DNA from: CAYJPA01 sp964371945
Lineage (GTDB): Bacteria > Chloroflexota > Chloroflexia > Thermomicrobiales > UBA6265
Assembly: GCA_964371945.1 (NCBI GenBank)
Contig: CAYJPA010000055.1
Location: forward strand, 1-38,998
Direction of reading: 5' to 3'
DNA length: 38,998 bases
The notes under the pieces are model-generated. The model worked only from the letters and a program-made list of their open reading frames with translations. It was not told the origin of the DNA and ran no database searches. The translations under genes and the position numbers were made by a program. Numbering within the stretch: position 1 is the first letter of the stretch; the number at the start of each line of letters is the position of its first letter. Shown here in pieces: positions 21,681-30,993 of this stretch.

Positions 21681-24386
21681 TCAGGCGTTCTTCGCTTTGC
21701 GCTGAAGTTCAAACAGCTTCGTGATCGCCTCCAAGGGCGACAACGATTCGATGTCGAGCGCCTTCAGTTCGTCGGCGACTGGATCCGGCCCGCCGAACAT
21801 CGTCAACTGAAACGTTGTGTCCGATGCCGCGGGAGAGCGCATCGCGCCGCGCCGCTGCGATTTGTCCAACATGCCACGATCCGAGCTCTCCAGCTCCTCG
21901 AGGATCTCCTGGGCACGCCGCACGATCGCGCGCGGAATCCCGGCCAACTGAGCAACATGCACGCCATATGAGCGGTCGGCGCCGCCGGGCACTACCTGGC
22001 GCAAAAAGACGACGCGATCGCCGTCTTCCTGGACGTCCATCTTGTACGTGTGGACGCGCGGCAGGATTTCATCGAGCTCGGTCAGCTCGTGATAGTGGGT
22101 CGCGAAGAGCGTTTTGCAGCCGAGCTTCGGCGCGTTGTGCAGGTGCTCGACGACCGCGCGTGCGATCGCGAGACCGTCGTACGTGCTGGTGCCGCGCCCG
22201 ATCTCGTCCAGGACAACCAGGCTACGCTTTGTCGCGTGATTCAGAATGTTGGCGGTCTCCAGCATTTCGACCATGAAGGTGCTTTGCCCGGTCGCGATGT
22301 CGTCCTGCGCGCCAATCCGGGTAAAGATGCGATCGACGATCCCAATGCGGGCTCGGTCTGCCGGCACGAATGATCCGATCTGCGCCATCAGCACGATCAG
22401 CGCGACCTGTCGCAGCCAGCTGCTCTTGCCGGCCATGTTTGGACCGGTCAGGATCACGATCTGGGCGGAATCGGTGTCGAGATGGGCGTCATTTGGCACA
22501 AACTCGGCGCGGCCCAGGATTGCTTCGAGCGTCGGATGGCGCCCGGCATCGATGTCGATGCAGCCCGTTTCGTCCAGTTCCGGCCGGACATACGAGCGCT
22601 GCACCGCGACCTCGGCCAGGGCGGAGATCACATCGATCGCCGCGATCGAGTGCGCCGCCTGCAGCAATCGGCCGCACTGACCGCCGATCTCTGCCAAAAC
22701 CCGGCGATAGACATCGGTCTCGATCTCGGCCAGCGTTTCTTGCGCGGTCAAGACGATCGTTTCGTATTCCTTCAGTTGCGGGGTGAAGAATCGAGTCGCG
22801 TTGGTCAACGACTGTTTGGGAATGTAGTCGACCGGCAGCACTGGATCGCCGGACGAGCCGGACGTTGCCCGGTCTCGCTCGGCGGAGGCGATCGCGGCGG
22901 TCGTCAGCTCCAGGTAATAACCAAAAACTCTGTTGTATCCGACCTTGAGCGACCGGATCCCGGTGCGCTCTCGCTCGGTTCGTTCCAGATTCGCGATCCA
23001 TTCCCGGGCCTCGGCGGCGCGGATTTGATGACCGTCGAGCTCCGGCGAGAAACCGGGACGAATCGCATTGCCCTTGCCGAGGACCGCGGGTGGTTCTTCG
23101 GCGATCGCGCGCTCGAGCAGTTTCAAGACATCGCCGCAATCCGGAATCGGCTCAACTCCGGGAGTCTCACCCGCCGCTCGTGAGAGATCGGGCAAGAAGA
23201 CGAGGGCCGAGCGAAGGGTTCCAAGCTCGCGTGGTGACGCGGATCCGGTCAACGTGCGGTTCGCGAGGCGTTCGACATCGCCAACCTGTCCCAGCAGTCG
23301 ACGCACCTCCGCGCGGCGAAGCGCGTCGGTGTGAAACCCGGCGATCGCGTCCTGGCGCTCGCGCAGATCGTCGATGCTCAGCAGCGGCTGCCCGATCCAG
23401 CGACGCAGCAAACGAGCGCCCATCGAGGTTCGCGTCTGATCCAGCACATGGATCAAACTGTGCCGCTTTTCGCCACGCGCGCTTTCGGTCAATTCGAGAT
23501 TGCGCCGGGTTTGGGCGTCGAGCGTCATGTAGCCGTCGACGGCATAGGTGACCAACGAGCTGATCTGCCTCAATCCGGAGAGCTGCGTTTCTGAGAGGTA
23601 TTGCAGCAGCGCGCCGGCGGCACTGACCGCGAGCGGCTTACCGGTGCAACCGAATCCATCGAGCGACTCGACCGCAAAATGGCGAAGTAACGCTTCTTCT
23701 GCTCGCTCGGGTCGCCAGCGCCAGGCTTCGGTTTTGCTGCGAGTCACACCCTCAGGCAGCCACGCGCTTTCAGGGAGGATCAGATCGCCGGTATCGCTGG
23801 CGGGTAGGACGAGCTCGGCGGATTGCAGGCGCAAAAGCTCCCGGCCGGCGGCGAGAAGCGCCTCCTCGGCCGTTCCCGCGCAGATCTCGGTCGTGCGGAA
23901 CTCGCCCGTACTGATATCGGCCGAGGCGATCCCCACCCGAATGCCGTCGACCGCAACCGCCGCGATGTAATTGTTCGCATTTGCGTCGAGCATCAATGGC
24001 TCGAGCACGGTGCCCGGCGTGACCACGCGGGTGACATCGCGATCGACAATCCCACGACCTTTTTGTGGTGTTCCGATCTGCTCGCAAATCGCGACCTTGT
24101 GTCCCGCGGCGATGAGCTTCGCGATATAGCTCTCAGCAGAATGGTGCGGCATGCCGGCCATCGTCACGCGCTGTCCCTTGCCCATTTCGCGGCCGGTCAA
24201 CACCAGGTCGAGCGTTGCGGCGGCGATCTCGGCATCGCGTTCGAACGTTTCGTAAAAATCGCCCAGACGGAAGAAGAGAATTGTGTCCGGGAAGCGGGCT
24301 TTGATCTGCAAATACTGGCGGCGAAGGGGAACGACGGACGCCAACTCGTCTGAATCGCCGTCTGTCGGTGCGGTGGTTTTGGACAC
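21681..24386 (-). CDS. mutS: DNA mismatch repair protein MutS
   Basis: A 901-residue protein that binds mispairs and starts repair. The mismatch-reading FYE motif is intact (F44-Y45-E46 in LGDFYETF). Connector and lever domains follow, then the ATPase with Walker A GPNMAGKSS (about 638), Walker B LVVLDEIGRGTSTYDG and THYHEL. The C-terminal tail has FQLTMFGG, close to a sliding-clamp-binding motif. This is MutS1, not MutS2, given the FYE motif and full length. It starts at GTG 24384-24386 with GAGG about 12 bases upstream. mutL is not adjacent. The gene diverges from the YCII-domain gene at 24548. Confidence 0.96.
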   Translation of the reverse strand: MSKTTAPTDGDSDELASVVPLRRQYLQIKARFPDTILFFRLGDFYETFERDAEIAAATLDLVLTGREMGKGQRVTMAGMPHHSAESYIAKLIAAGHKVAICEQIGTPQKGRGIVDRDVTRVVTPGTVLEPLMLDANANNYIAAVAVDGIRVGIASADISTGEFRTTEICAGTAEEALLAAGRELLRLQSAELVLPASDTGDLILPESAWLPEGVTRSKTEAWRWRPERAEEALLRHFAVESLDGFGCTGKPLAVSAAGALLQYLSETQLSGLRQISSLVTYAVDGYMTLDAQTRRNLELTESARGEKRHSLIHVLDQTRTSMGARLLRRWIGQPLLSIDDLRERQDAIAGFHTDALRRAEVRRLLGQVGDVERLANRTLTGSASPRELGTLRSALVFLPDLSRAAGETPGVEPIPDCGDVLKLLERAIAEEPPAVLGKGNAIRPGFSPELDGHQIRAAEAREWIANLERTERERTGIRSLKVGYNRVFGYYLELTTAAIASAERDRATSGSSGDPVLPVDYIPKQSLTNATRFFTPQLKEYETIVLTAQETLAEIETDVYRRVLAEIGGQCGRLLQAAHSIAAIDVISALAEVAVQRSYVRPELDETGCIDIDAGRHPTLEAILGRAEFVPNDAHLDTDSAQIVILTGPNMAGKSSWLRQVALIVLMAQIGSFVPADRARIGIVDRIFTRIGAQDDIATGQSTFMVEMLETANILNHATKRSLVVLDEIGRGTSTYDGLAIARAVVEHLHNAPKLGCKTLFATHYHELTELDEILPRVHTYKMDVQEDGDRVVFLRQVVPGGADRSYGVHVAQLAGIPRAIVRRAQEILEELESSDRGMLDKSQRRGAMRSPAASDTTFQLTMFGGPDPVADELKALDIESLSPLEAITKLFELQRKAKNA

Positions 24387-24547
24387 GTGCTGGCGAACCT
24401 CTCGTGGCTTGGCAACGTTTCGACCGACGCGCCGGTAAAGATTGACATCGTCGAGCGTCCGGTGGCGCTAGACTACGGTAGCGGTGCGCCCGTGGGCAAG
24501 GTTCGAGCAGCCGGCAATGTGACCGGCCCAATTGGAGAAAAGCAAGG

Positions 24548-24823
24548 ATGGCCAAATTCGCGGTTTTTGTGACATTCGGCGACAAAGCGGCGCGGGACGC
24601 AATCCGTCCGGATCACCGGGTCTATTTGAAGAGCCTCTACGACGCTGGGAAGCTGCACGAATCCGGGCCGTTCGTCGACGACGACGGCGCGCTCATCGTG
24701 TACGAGTGCACCGATGCGGCGGAGGCGGAAGCGCAGTTCGCGACCGATCCATACAACGCCGCGGATGGCGTGATCGCGGACTACCAGATCAGGGAATGGA
24801 ACGTGGTCTTTCCGGCGAAATAA
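24548..24823 (+). CDS. YCII-domain protein (YciI-like)
   Basis: A 91-residue ferredoxin-fold protein matching the YCII-related family. It opens with FAVFVTFGDKA, has the family HRVYLKSL helix with His23 and an Asp-rich middle, and ends with the typical WNVVF strand. Enzymatic activity is unknown for most members; a dehydrochlorinase or general alpha/beta-barrel role has been suggested for relatives. The ATG has GGAG about 11 bases upstream. A strong hairpin follows the stop, so it is a single-gene transcript. Confidence 0.82.
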   Translation: MAKFAVFVTFGDKAARDAIRPDHRVYLKSLYDAGKLHESGPFVDDDGALIVYECTDAAEAEAQFATDPYNAADGVIADYQIREWNVVFPAK

Positions 24824-24846
24824 CCTGAATGATATCCTGAGCAGAA

Positions 24847-24877
24847 GAACGGCCGTCCGAAACTCGGGCGGCCGTTC
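24847..24877 (+). terminator. Strong terminator hairpin after the YCII-domain gene
   Basis: GAACGGCCG pairs with CGGCCGTTC. With one G-U pair the stem continues to 14 bp around a three-base loop. It starts 24 bases after the stop codon and is followed by GTCGTTTC, a weak T-tract. Confidence 0.7.
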
Positions 24878-24936
24878 GTCGTTTCAGGTATCAGGAATCA
24901 CGGGGTACTCGACGTACGGCTGTTCGGGCGATGCTG

Positions 24937-26937
24937 CTACGGCTCCTGAGTTGGTTCGAGCGTTGGTTCAGTTGTTGATGTTTCGGTCGGAGTGGCGGTT
25001 GGGACGAGCGTCGGCGTCAGCGTCGGTGTACTCGTGGTCGTCGGTGTTCGAGTCGGCGTGATGGTGGTCGTCGTTGTTCGAGTCGGCGTGATCGTGGGCG
25101 TCGCCGTTCTCGAAGTGGCGGGCACGACTTTGAAGGTGACGTTGACCACGCTTCCGCTGCTCCCCGTCGCGCGAACGGTGCGATTGCCCGCGGTCGTTGC
25201 CGGTGCCTTGAACTCGAGCTCGCCCGTGCCAACCGAGGAAATCCTGACCGACTTAGCGACCACTTTGCTCGAGCTTCCGGCCACAAAGAACCTGATCTCG
25301 ACGGTTTCGTTCTTCGCGAATCCGCGCAAATAGCCCTTCACCTTGGTGCCAACTCGACCCGTCTTTGGACTCAGCGACAGCGAGGGCTTGACCCGATACT
25401 CCTTGCGAACGACGAATCCGTTCGTGTTCCCTTTAGCAACCGCATAGTGCTTTCCAGTCACGGAGTTTGGCGCCAAGAAGGTCAGTGTCGCTTTGCCGTT
25501 CTCATCCGCGACAGTCGTCGCCAATGTCGCGTTCGTCGGCTTGTCCCAATGAGCGGTTACCGTTTCGCCGCTCACGAATTTGGTACATGTGAGGGTGACT
25601 GAGGAACGCGCGGCCCCGGTGGTTGGCGAGACCGAGCACCCGGGTTTTGGCAGCGGGGTTGGAGTTAGCGTCGGCGCCGGCGTGAGCGACGGTGTGGAGG
25701 TCGGCGTTGGGGTCCTTGTCAACGTCGGTGTAGAGGTCGGCGTTGGGGTGTTGGTTGGAGTGGGTGTCAACGTCGGTGCCGGCGTGACGGTTGGGGTTCG
25801 CGTGAGAGTCGGCGTCAGTGTCGCTGTGGCCGTCGCTGTCGGTGGTGTGAACGCCGGATCGATCACGATGACGTTGTACTGAAACGTCCTGGCCGTGCCG
25901 TTGACGATCACATTGGTGATCTTTATTGCGTAAAGATTGTCTTCACCCGGATTCGGCCAGGTGTCCGTCGATGCCATCGAGGTCAAACGCCAAACGATCG
26001 AATTCTCACCCACTAATGGTGTGCTGGGTGTGCTTTGGTAGTCGATCGTGATCGGAACGGTGACGCCGTCTTTCTTCATCGTGACGACCGCGCTCGAGAA
26101 ATCCGCCTCTGGATAGGAAAGTGACCAGCGCGGTGACACCACCTGATACGGGACGTAGCCCTTGGGTGGCCAGGCGACGTAATCGTTGCGAACGCTGGGG
26201 CGCGAGCCGCCGAAATTGCCGTCGAAGATCCAGAGACCATTGGACTTCGGATAGCCGCCGACGGTTGACGTGATATCGCCGGTGCCAAAGGTTCGTGTCT
26301 GCGGATAGAGCACCCAGCGCCGGTGGCCGACCCGTTGATTGCTGTCTCCAGCGTCGTCCATATAGAGATCGACCGCGTCCCAACCCGTGCGCCCGATCGC
26401 GAGATTGGAGCTCGCGGCAGCTGACGCTCCGTCCGCGGTATAACAACCCCAACTCGAATCGGGCGCATGACTCAGCGACTTCTCATTCGACATCATCAAG
26501 GCGGCACGCTGGTCTTTCGTGCTGAAAGTCGACGAAATTGTGGTGTCCGCCGGCACGCCGGCCATCGCGCGGAAGTAGTTGATGCGCTGCAGAACTGCCT
26601 GCTTGAACGCGGAAGTGGTGGTGCCCTGGACGCAGGTCGCGACATCGCCGTTCCAGCCCGACGACGGCTTGGATGCCAGGTATTCGGCATTGAAGAAAGC
26701 GACGACCGCGGAGCGGTTCGAGGTGTTGACCGAAACGCCGGCGCCCGCGGCCTCGACGCCTCCATCCGTGGTGACAATGACTTCGTTGCCGGCATATTCG
26801 GGAGCGTCAATGAGGAGGACTTGATCGCCGGCGCGTGTTGTGTTCGTAGCCCAAGGCTGCATGATCGATGCGACAATCGCTATCACGAGCATCAGAACGA
26901 AGCCCGCACGTTTTGAGGGGACCGGCAACAAGCGCAT
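24937..26937 (-). CDS. Secreted CAP/SCP-domain protein with two Thr-Pro-rich segments
   Basis: A 666-residue exported protein. The signal peptide has a basic start and a hydrophobic run (FVLMLVIAIVASIM). The CAP domain is at about 110-260, with LQRINYFRAMAGVP, a cysteine pair, and the signature GHRRWVLYP at about 216. CAP domains are the bacterial relatives of SCP/PR-1 proteins. A Thr-Pro low-complexity linker (about 359-430) leads to two Ig-like segments (about 440-605). The C-terminus (606-666) is a second Thr-Pro-rich tail ending in QEP, with no LPxTG anchor. ATG 26935-26937 follows AAGGA by seven bases; an in-frame TTG at 26958 is less likely. It is probably surface-exposed or released, and its function is unknown. 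Confidence 0.85.
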   Translation of the reverse strand: MRLLPVPSKRAGFVLMLVIAIVASIMQPWATNTTRAGDQVLLIDAPEYAGNEVIVTTDGGVEAAGAGVSVNTSNRSAVVAFFNAEYLASKPSSGWNGDVATCVQGTTTSAFKQAVLQRINYFRAMAGVPADTTISSTFSTKDQRAALMMSNEKSLSHAPDSSWGCYTADGASAAASSNLAIGRTGWDAVDLYMDDAGDSNQRVGHRRWVLYPQTRTFGTGDITSTVGGYPKSNGLWIFDGNFGGSRPSVRNDYVAWPPKGYVPYQVVSPRWSLSYPEADFSSAVVTMKKDGVTVPITIDYQSTPSTPLVGENSIVWRLTSMASTDTWPNPGEDNLYAIKITNVIVNGTARTFQYNVIVIDPAFTPPTATATATLTPTLTRTPTVTPAPTLTPTPTNTPTPTSTPTLTRTPTPTSTPSLTPAPTLTPTPLPKPGCSVSPTTGAARSSVTLTCTKFVSGETVTAHWDKPTNATLATTVADENGKATLTFLAPNSVTGKHYAVAKGNTNGFVVRKEYRVKPSLSLSPKTGRVGTKVKGYLRGFAKNETVEIRFFVAGSSSKVVAKSVRISSVGTGELEFKAPATTAGNRTVRATGSSGSVVNVTFKVVPATSRTATPTITPTRTTTTTITPTRTPTTTSTPTLTPTLVPTATPTETSTTEPTLEPTQEP
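24960..25115 (-). repeat. Tandem Thr-Pro coding repeats in the CAP gene tail
   Basis: The minus strand carries repeated ACNCCNACN units, seen on the plus strand as GT/CG-rich strings such as gtcggcgt and gttcgagtcggc. They code for the Thr-Pro tail. Copy-number change here would alter tail length without breaking the frame. Confidence 0.6.
25645..25860 (-). repeat. Thr-Pro microsatellite linker in the CAP gene
   Basis: Irregular 6-12 bp units (gtcggcgttggggt and similar on the plus strand) cover about 216 bases and code for a Thr-Pro linker between the CAP and Ig-like domains. This is low-complexity coding DNA, not a CRISPR array. Confidence 0.65.
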
Positions 26938-27045
26938 CCTCAGTTCCTTCCGTATCAATTAAGATTCATTTGCTCAGCAGTCTGAAGCTTGGTCAGATCA
27001 ACAGCAAGTGACAGCGTGACTTCAAGTCCAAGGGAGACGGCGCCG

Positions 27046-28206
27046 TTACGATGCGCCGATCGCGAACAGGTAGCCCTCGCCCTCTGCCAAAACGTCTCTC
27101 CCGGAACCGACGTAAACCGAGCCGTTGAAGACGACGGGCGAGGCACCCGCTCTCGCACGGGTTGAAAATGACCAAACCGGTGCGCCGTCTCCCACGGCGA
27201 ACGAGCTTAGGGTACCTTCCACCGTAACGACATAGGCGATATCGCCAACGATGGTCGGAGACGATCCCAGCTCACTCCCGTACCGCGCAAGCCACTTGAG
27301 CGCGCCGGAGCTCCCGTCCACCGCGATGAGGTCGCCCGCGCGGCCGGAGACATAAACCGTCCCGTCCTTGACTGCAGGAGATGACCCGAATCCCCCGCCT
27401 TTCGAAATCGCCCAGCGCTGCTCTCCTGAGGCGATATCAAACGATCGGAGGAATCCGTCGTGACTGACGACATAAACCGCGTTTCCGGCTATGGCCGGGG
27501 TGTTGTAGATGCCGCCCGTTTCTGTTGCGCTCCATATTTCGGACCCTGATTCAAGGTCCAGCGCCAGCAGACCTCCCTCGGAGCTCCCGCTCTTTGACGC
27601 GACTCCGATGACTCCCACATCGCCGGCGATCGCCAAAGACGATGACCAGATCATCCCGCCCGAATCGTGTTGCCAGTTGACCTCGCCGGTGAGCGCGTCG
27701 AGCGAATAGACCATGCCGTCCAGGCTGCCCACAAAGAGGCGGCCGTTCATAACAGCCGGTGACGACCAGATCGGCTGTGCAGCGACGAAGCGCCAGACTT
27801 CCGTTCCGGTTCTCGCGTCGATTGCATGAAGTATTCCGCTGTTTGACCCCGCGTAAAGGAGTCCATTGTGATACGCGGGAGATGAATAGAGGCCGGCCGC
27901 GGCTTCAAACGACCAACGGACCTCACCGGTGACTTCGTCCAGTGCATACAAGTGGTGATCGAGACTCGCCGCGTAAACGACTCCATCGACCACGACGGAA
28001 CCGGCGACGACAGGCCCGTCCATTTTGACGCGCCATCTGACAGTTGGTTGTGCGGCGAGTCCGGGACCAGGTTGCACGCCGGTTCGCTGGAGGTTCCCGC
28101 GGTAGGTGACATCACCAAGTCCGGCATTGCGTTCAATTGCAGCGGCCGGCGACGACATGAGATTCAGCGCGATTGTCAGGCAGAGAAAACGGAACAGGCG
28201 AGGCAT
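27046..28206 (-). CDS. Secreted PQQ/BamB-like beta-propeller protein
   Basis: A 386-residue exported protein. Its signal peptide (LFRFLCLTIALNLMSSPAAA, residues about 4-23) is followed by seven to eight repeats of the PQQ-type beta-propeller (VYAASLDHHLYALDEVTG, then WSSPAVMNGRLFVGSLDG). No quinoprotein dehydrogenase residues or heme motif are seen, so it is more likely a binding or scaffold propeller than an enzyme. ATG 28204-28206 has GAGGG seven bases upstream; the frame is open to 28311. It begins only 19 bases after the rpiA stop and is probably transcribed with it. Confidence 0.85.
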   Translation of the reverse strand: MPRLFRFLCLTIALNLMSSPAAAIERNAGLGDVTYRGNLQRTGVQPGPGLAAQPTVRWRVKMDGPVVAGSVVVDGVVYAASLDHHLYALDEVTGEVRWSFEAAAGLYSSPAYHNGLLYAGSNSGILHAIDARTGTEVWRFVAAQPIWSSPAVMNGRLFVGSLDGMVYSLDALTGEVNWQHDSGGMIWSSSLAIAGDVGVIGVASKSGSSEGGLLALDLESGSEIWSATETGGIYNTPAIAGNAVYVVSHDGFLRSFDIASGEQRWAISKGGGFGSSPAVKDGTVYVSGRAGDLIAVDGSSGALKWLARYGSELGSSPTIVGDIAYVVTVEGTLSSFAVGDGAPVWSFSTRARAGASPVVFNGSVYVGSGRDVLAEGEGYLFAIGAS

Positions 28207-28225
28207 GATCGACCCTCGATCTAGA

Positions 28226-28921
28226 TCACGTTGCTGAAGCCCGAACCTCCGATATGTTGCCATCGTTGTCAATTGTGAGCGCCCGGTCGGCGAGACCGAT
28301 AAAGAGCCCATGGTCGACTACCCCGGTCACGGACTTGAGCTGGATGTTGAGCTCGGTGGGCCGTTCGATCGGACCCATCGCGCAGTCGACGATGAAATGA
28401 CCACCGTCAGTCAAGTAGGGTCTGTCCGAATCCTTGATCGTGCGCAACCTGGCCGAACAGCCGAGCGACTCGATTCGCGCGGCAGTCTGCCTCCAACCGT
28501 ACGGCACGATCTCAACCGGCAGCGGCATTCGCGTTCCGAGCTGCCGGACGAGCTTCTCTGAAGTGGAAACGATCGTGAGCTCGTCGCAGATCTCGGCGAC
28601 CAACTTTTCCCAGAGCAGCGCGCCGCCTCGTCCCTTAACGAGATTCAAGAACGGATCGATCTCGTCCGCGCCGTCGATTCCAAGATCGAGCCGTTCGACC
28701 TCGTCGAGCTCCTGCAGAACAATCCCACACTGGAGAGCAAGATCTCTGGTATTGCCGGAGGTTGGCACTCCGGTCATATTGAGCCCTGCTGCGACCCTCC
28801 GCCCGAGCGCGCGAACGACCGCCTCCGCGGTCGAACCCGAACCCAGCCCGACAATCATCCCATGCTGGACCTGACTCGCCGCATGTTTCGCCAGGAGCGC
28901 AACGCGCTCTTCGGTTGTCAT
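28226..28921 (-). CDS. rpiA: Ribose-5-phosphate isomerase A
   Basis: Interconverts ribose-5-phosphate and ribulose-5-phosphate. The 231-residue protein has the RpiA motifs GLGSGSTA (about 26-33), LGIDGADEID (about 81-90), KGRGGALLWEK (about 95-105) with the catalytic lysine/glutamate region, and VVDHGLF near the C-terminus. The ATG lies three bases after the pgl stop codon, so translation is coupled. The product of gnd is its substrate, which fits its place at the end of the oxidative branch operon. Confidence 0.96.
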   Translation of the reverse strand: MTTEERVALLAKHAASQVQHGMIVGLGSGSTAEAVVRALGRRVAAGLNMTGVPTSGNTRDLALQCGIVLQELDEVERLDLGIDGADEIDPFLNLVKGRGGALLWEKLVAEICDELTIVSTSEKLVRQLGTRMPLPVEIVPYGWRQTAARIESLGCSARLRTIKDSDRPYLTDGGHFIVDCAMGPIERPTELNIQLKSVTGVVDHGLFIGLADRALTIDNDGNISEVRASAT

Positions 28922-28924
28922 CGC

Positions 28925-29704
28925 CTAAACCGGCCGCTTTGCGAGCGCGGTGATCGCCGCGCGGTCGACCAGCCAGAGCGGGCCGCCCTTGGGCCGAATG
29001 ACTTGCGACGGCAGCACATCGACATCGATCGGACCGTCGAGCACATCATGCAAACGCGCGGCCTTGCCCGAGCCGGCCGCCAGAAAGGCGACGGTTCGCG
29101 CGGCGTTGAGTAGGGGAGGCGTCATCGTCAGCCGGGTCGCTTCTAGTTTGGGTACGAAATGGGCGACCACCAGCGGTCCCTGTTCGTGGATCGCGGTCGT
29201 TCCCGGGAAGAGCGACGCCGTGTGTCCATCCTCGCCCATGCCGAGTAAGACCAGATCGAAAACCGGAATCCCACCGTCTGATCCCACGATCGCCAGAACC
29301 AGCGATTCCAGTTTGCGAGCGGATTCCTCGGGTGTGATCCCTTCGGTTTCGAACGGATGCACGTTCTCTGCCGGAATACCGGCAGAATCGAGAAACGCGC
29401 GCTTCGCCTCGCCGGCATTGCTCTCAGGACTCTCGAGCGGAACCCAGCGCTCATCGCCCCAGAAGACGTGGAGCTTGTTCCATGGAACGCGCTCGCGATG
29501 TTCGGAACTCGCGAGGACGAAGCCCATCTGTTTCGGCGTCGATCCCCCGGAAAGCGCGACCGTGGCGTAGCCCGCCTTTGCGACCGCCCCGTTAACCGTG
29601 CTGATGAAGAGCTCGGCGGCTTCATGTGCCAGTGCCTGCGCATCTTCTACCACATGTACTTGACCGCGCTCGACGTAGTCGATCGTTCCCACCAGATTCG
29701 ACAT
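28925..29704 (-). CDS. pgl: 6-phosphogluconolactonase (DevB/SOL type)
   Basis: Hydrolyses 6-phosphogluconolactone made by Zwf. The protein is about 259 residues, with VALSGGSTPKQM (about 48-59), WGDERWVP, and GMGEDGHTASLFPG, all diagnostic of this family. I place the start at ATG 29702-29704, whose A is shared with the TGA stop of opcA (TGATG overlap), so translation is coupled. A TTG at 29707 is possible but less likely. Confidence 0.95.
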   Translation of the reverse strand: MSNLVGTIDYVERGQVHVVEDAQALAHEAAELFISTVNGAVAKAGYATVALSGGSTPKQMGFVLASSEHRERVPWNKLHVFWGDERWVPLESPESNAGEAKRAFLDSAGIPAENVHPFETEGITPEESARKLESLVLAIVGSDGGIPVFDLVLLGMGEDGHTASLFPGTTAIHEQGPLVVAHFVPKLEATRLTMTPPLLNAARTVAFLAAGSGKAARLHDVLDGPIDVDVLPSQVIRPKGGPLWLVDRAAITALAKRPV

Positions 29705-30990
29705 CAAACAGTGACCCCTTCCGGCCAGAGATTAGCGGCGAATGCCAATGCTTCGTGATAAACCGGATCGCTGCCGAACACCCGGAGCTCGAGACTAAGC
29801 AGCTTCGCCTCGTCGAGATTGCGAACGTATACGACCCGGTTGACCTTTGCAGGCAGCTCACTTGTCGTTTCGATACTTTCGGCGCTCAATCGCTCGATCC
29901 GGAAGTGGCCGGGCGCCGTGCCGCCAGAGTTGATCGCGACGGTTCCAAGACACTGCCCCGCGAGCTCGTTGCCCGATTGCCTGAGGATCACGGTTACTTC
30001 CCGGCTCTTGCCCCGTTCTCCGGCTCGCAGCGTGAGCTTCCAGCCCTCTTTCGAGCGGACGAGCTCTTCTCCCGGCGCTCGCCAGCCCAATCGTGTGCAA
30101 AGCCAGCCTGCCATCAGGAGTCCAGTTGTAAGTCCAGAGCGACCGTCGCCGGTCGGTCCACCGTAGGTGATGACGACATCCTCGATTGCATCGAGACACG
30201 GCTGTGTGGCCACCCGGTCGAAAAACTGGGCGATCAACTGGCGCCATGGGGTTAACCGGGTCCAGGCGATATCACTCAGATGAAGCCTGCCGCCTTGCGC
30301 CCCGCTCTCGAGGGTGGCCAGGAATCGAAGCGCCTGCGATGGATCATCGACCCGTGAGGTGTCGACGATCAGCCGGTCCGTATAGCCGAGAAGCTCACGG
30401 AACAATGCACTGTTGGCGAATGTCGCATTTGGGCACCACACGAAGTCCGGCAGCTCCGGCACCAGAACCGGCGAGGCCACACTGGCCAGTAGCTCTTCGC
30501 GCCCTTTGCCGACCGAAACCGTGATCGTCTCGAAGCGAATCGGAGATTGCTTGCGGGTGATCGGATGCTCTTCGACCGCGACGGTCACCGCGAGACCTTC
30601 CTTGACGTCCGCGGCCGCCTTTCTGATGAGAATCACGGTACGGGACGGGAAGAACTCGGTGAGGCTCGTGACGGTTTTCTTGATTCGTTCCGCCTTGGTT
30701 GCATCGTCCGCGATCGCGATCAAATTGATCGTGCGGGTTCGCATCTGGGCGGCATCACTAATCGATCGCGGCCGCCCGGCTGCCGCGCGGCGCTCTTCTG
30801 TAATTTCACTCCAGAGCCGCTGCAGGGTTTTGTGAACCGTGTTTGCATCGATGGTGGCTGCCTGCCAGCTCATCTCTCGTTCGAGGAGCGCCGCGCTTCT
30901 AGCTTGACTGGAGGCGGCCGGTTTTTGAGTGCTAGGCGATTTTTTGCGGTCCGATCCGTTGTGGCGGCTCGAGGGTGTTGAGGTGACCAT
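29704..30990 (-). CDS. opcA: Glucose-6-phosphate dehydrogenase assembly protein OpcA
   Basis: OpcA is an allosteric and assembly partner of Zwf, known mainly from cyanobacteria and actinobacteria. The protein has 428 residues with a Ser-rich N-terminus, then RTRTINLIAIADD (about 84-96), a conserved PDFVWCPN stretch, and SDIAWTRLTPWRQLIAQFFD (about 242-261), which is characteristic. It lies directly after zwf (three bases between) and overlaps pgl by one base. The start ATG 30988-30990 has no strong ribosome site and may depend on coupling. Confidence 0.9.
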   Translation of the reverse strand: MVTSTPSSRHNGSDRKKSPSTQKPAASSQARSAALLEREMSWQAATIDANTVHKTLQRLWSEITEERRAAAGRPRSISDAAQMRTRTINLIAIADDATKAERIKKTVTSLTEFFPSRTVILIRKAAADVKEGLAVTVAVEEHPITRKQSPIRFETITVSVGKGREELLASVASPVLVPELPDFVWCPNATFANSALFRELLGYTDRLIVDTSRVDDPSQALRFLATLESGAQGGRLHLSDIAWTRLTPWRQLIAQFFDRVATQPCLDAIEDVVITYGGPTGDGRSGLTTGLLMAGWLCTRLGWRAPGEELVRSKEGWKLTLRAGERGKSREVTVILRQSGNELAGQCLGTVAINSGGTAPGHFRIERLSAESIETTSELPAKVNRVVYVRNLDEAKLLSLELRVFGSDPVYHEALAFAANLWPEGVTV

Positions 30991-30993
30991 TGT

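Noticed and set aside
24441..24470. TTGACA upstream of the YCII-domain gene as a promoter
   Set aside because: The nearest -10-like hexamer (TAGACT) is 21 bases away, too far for a normal spacer.
25645..25860. Repeat array resembling a CRISPR or VNTR locus
   Set aside because: The units are irregular, short and in frame, coding for Thr-Pro; there are no spacers of constant length.
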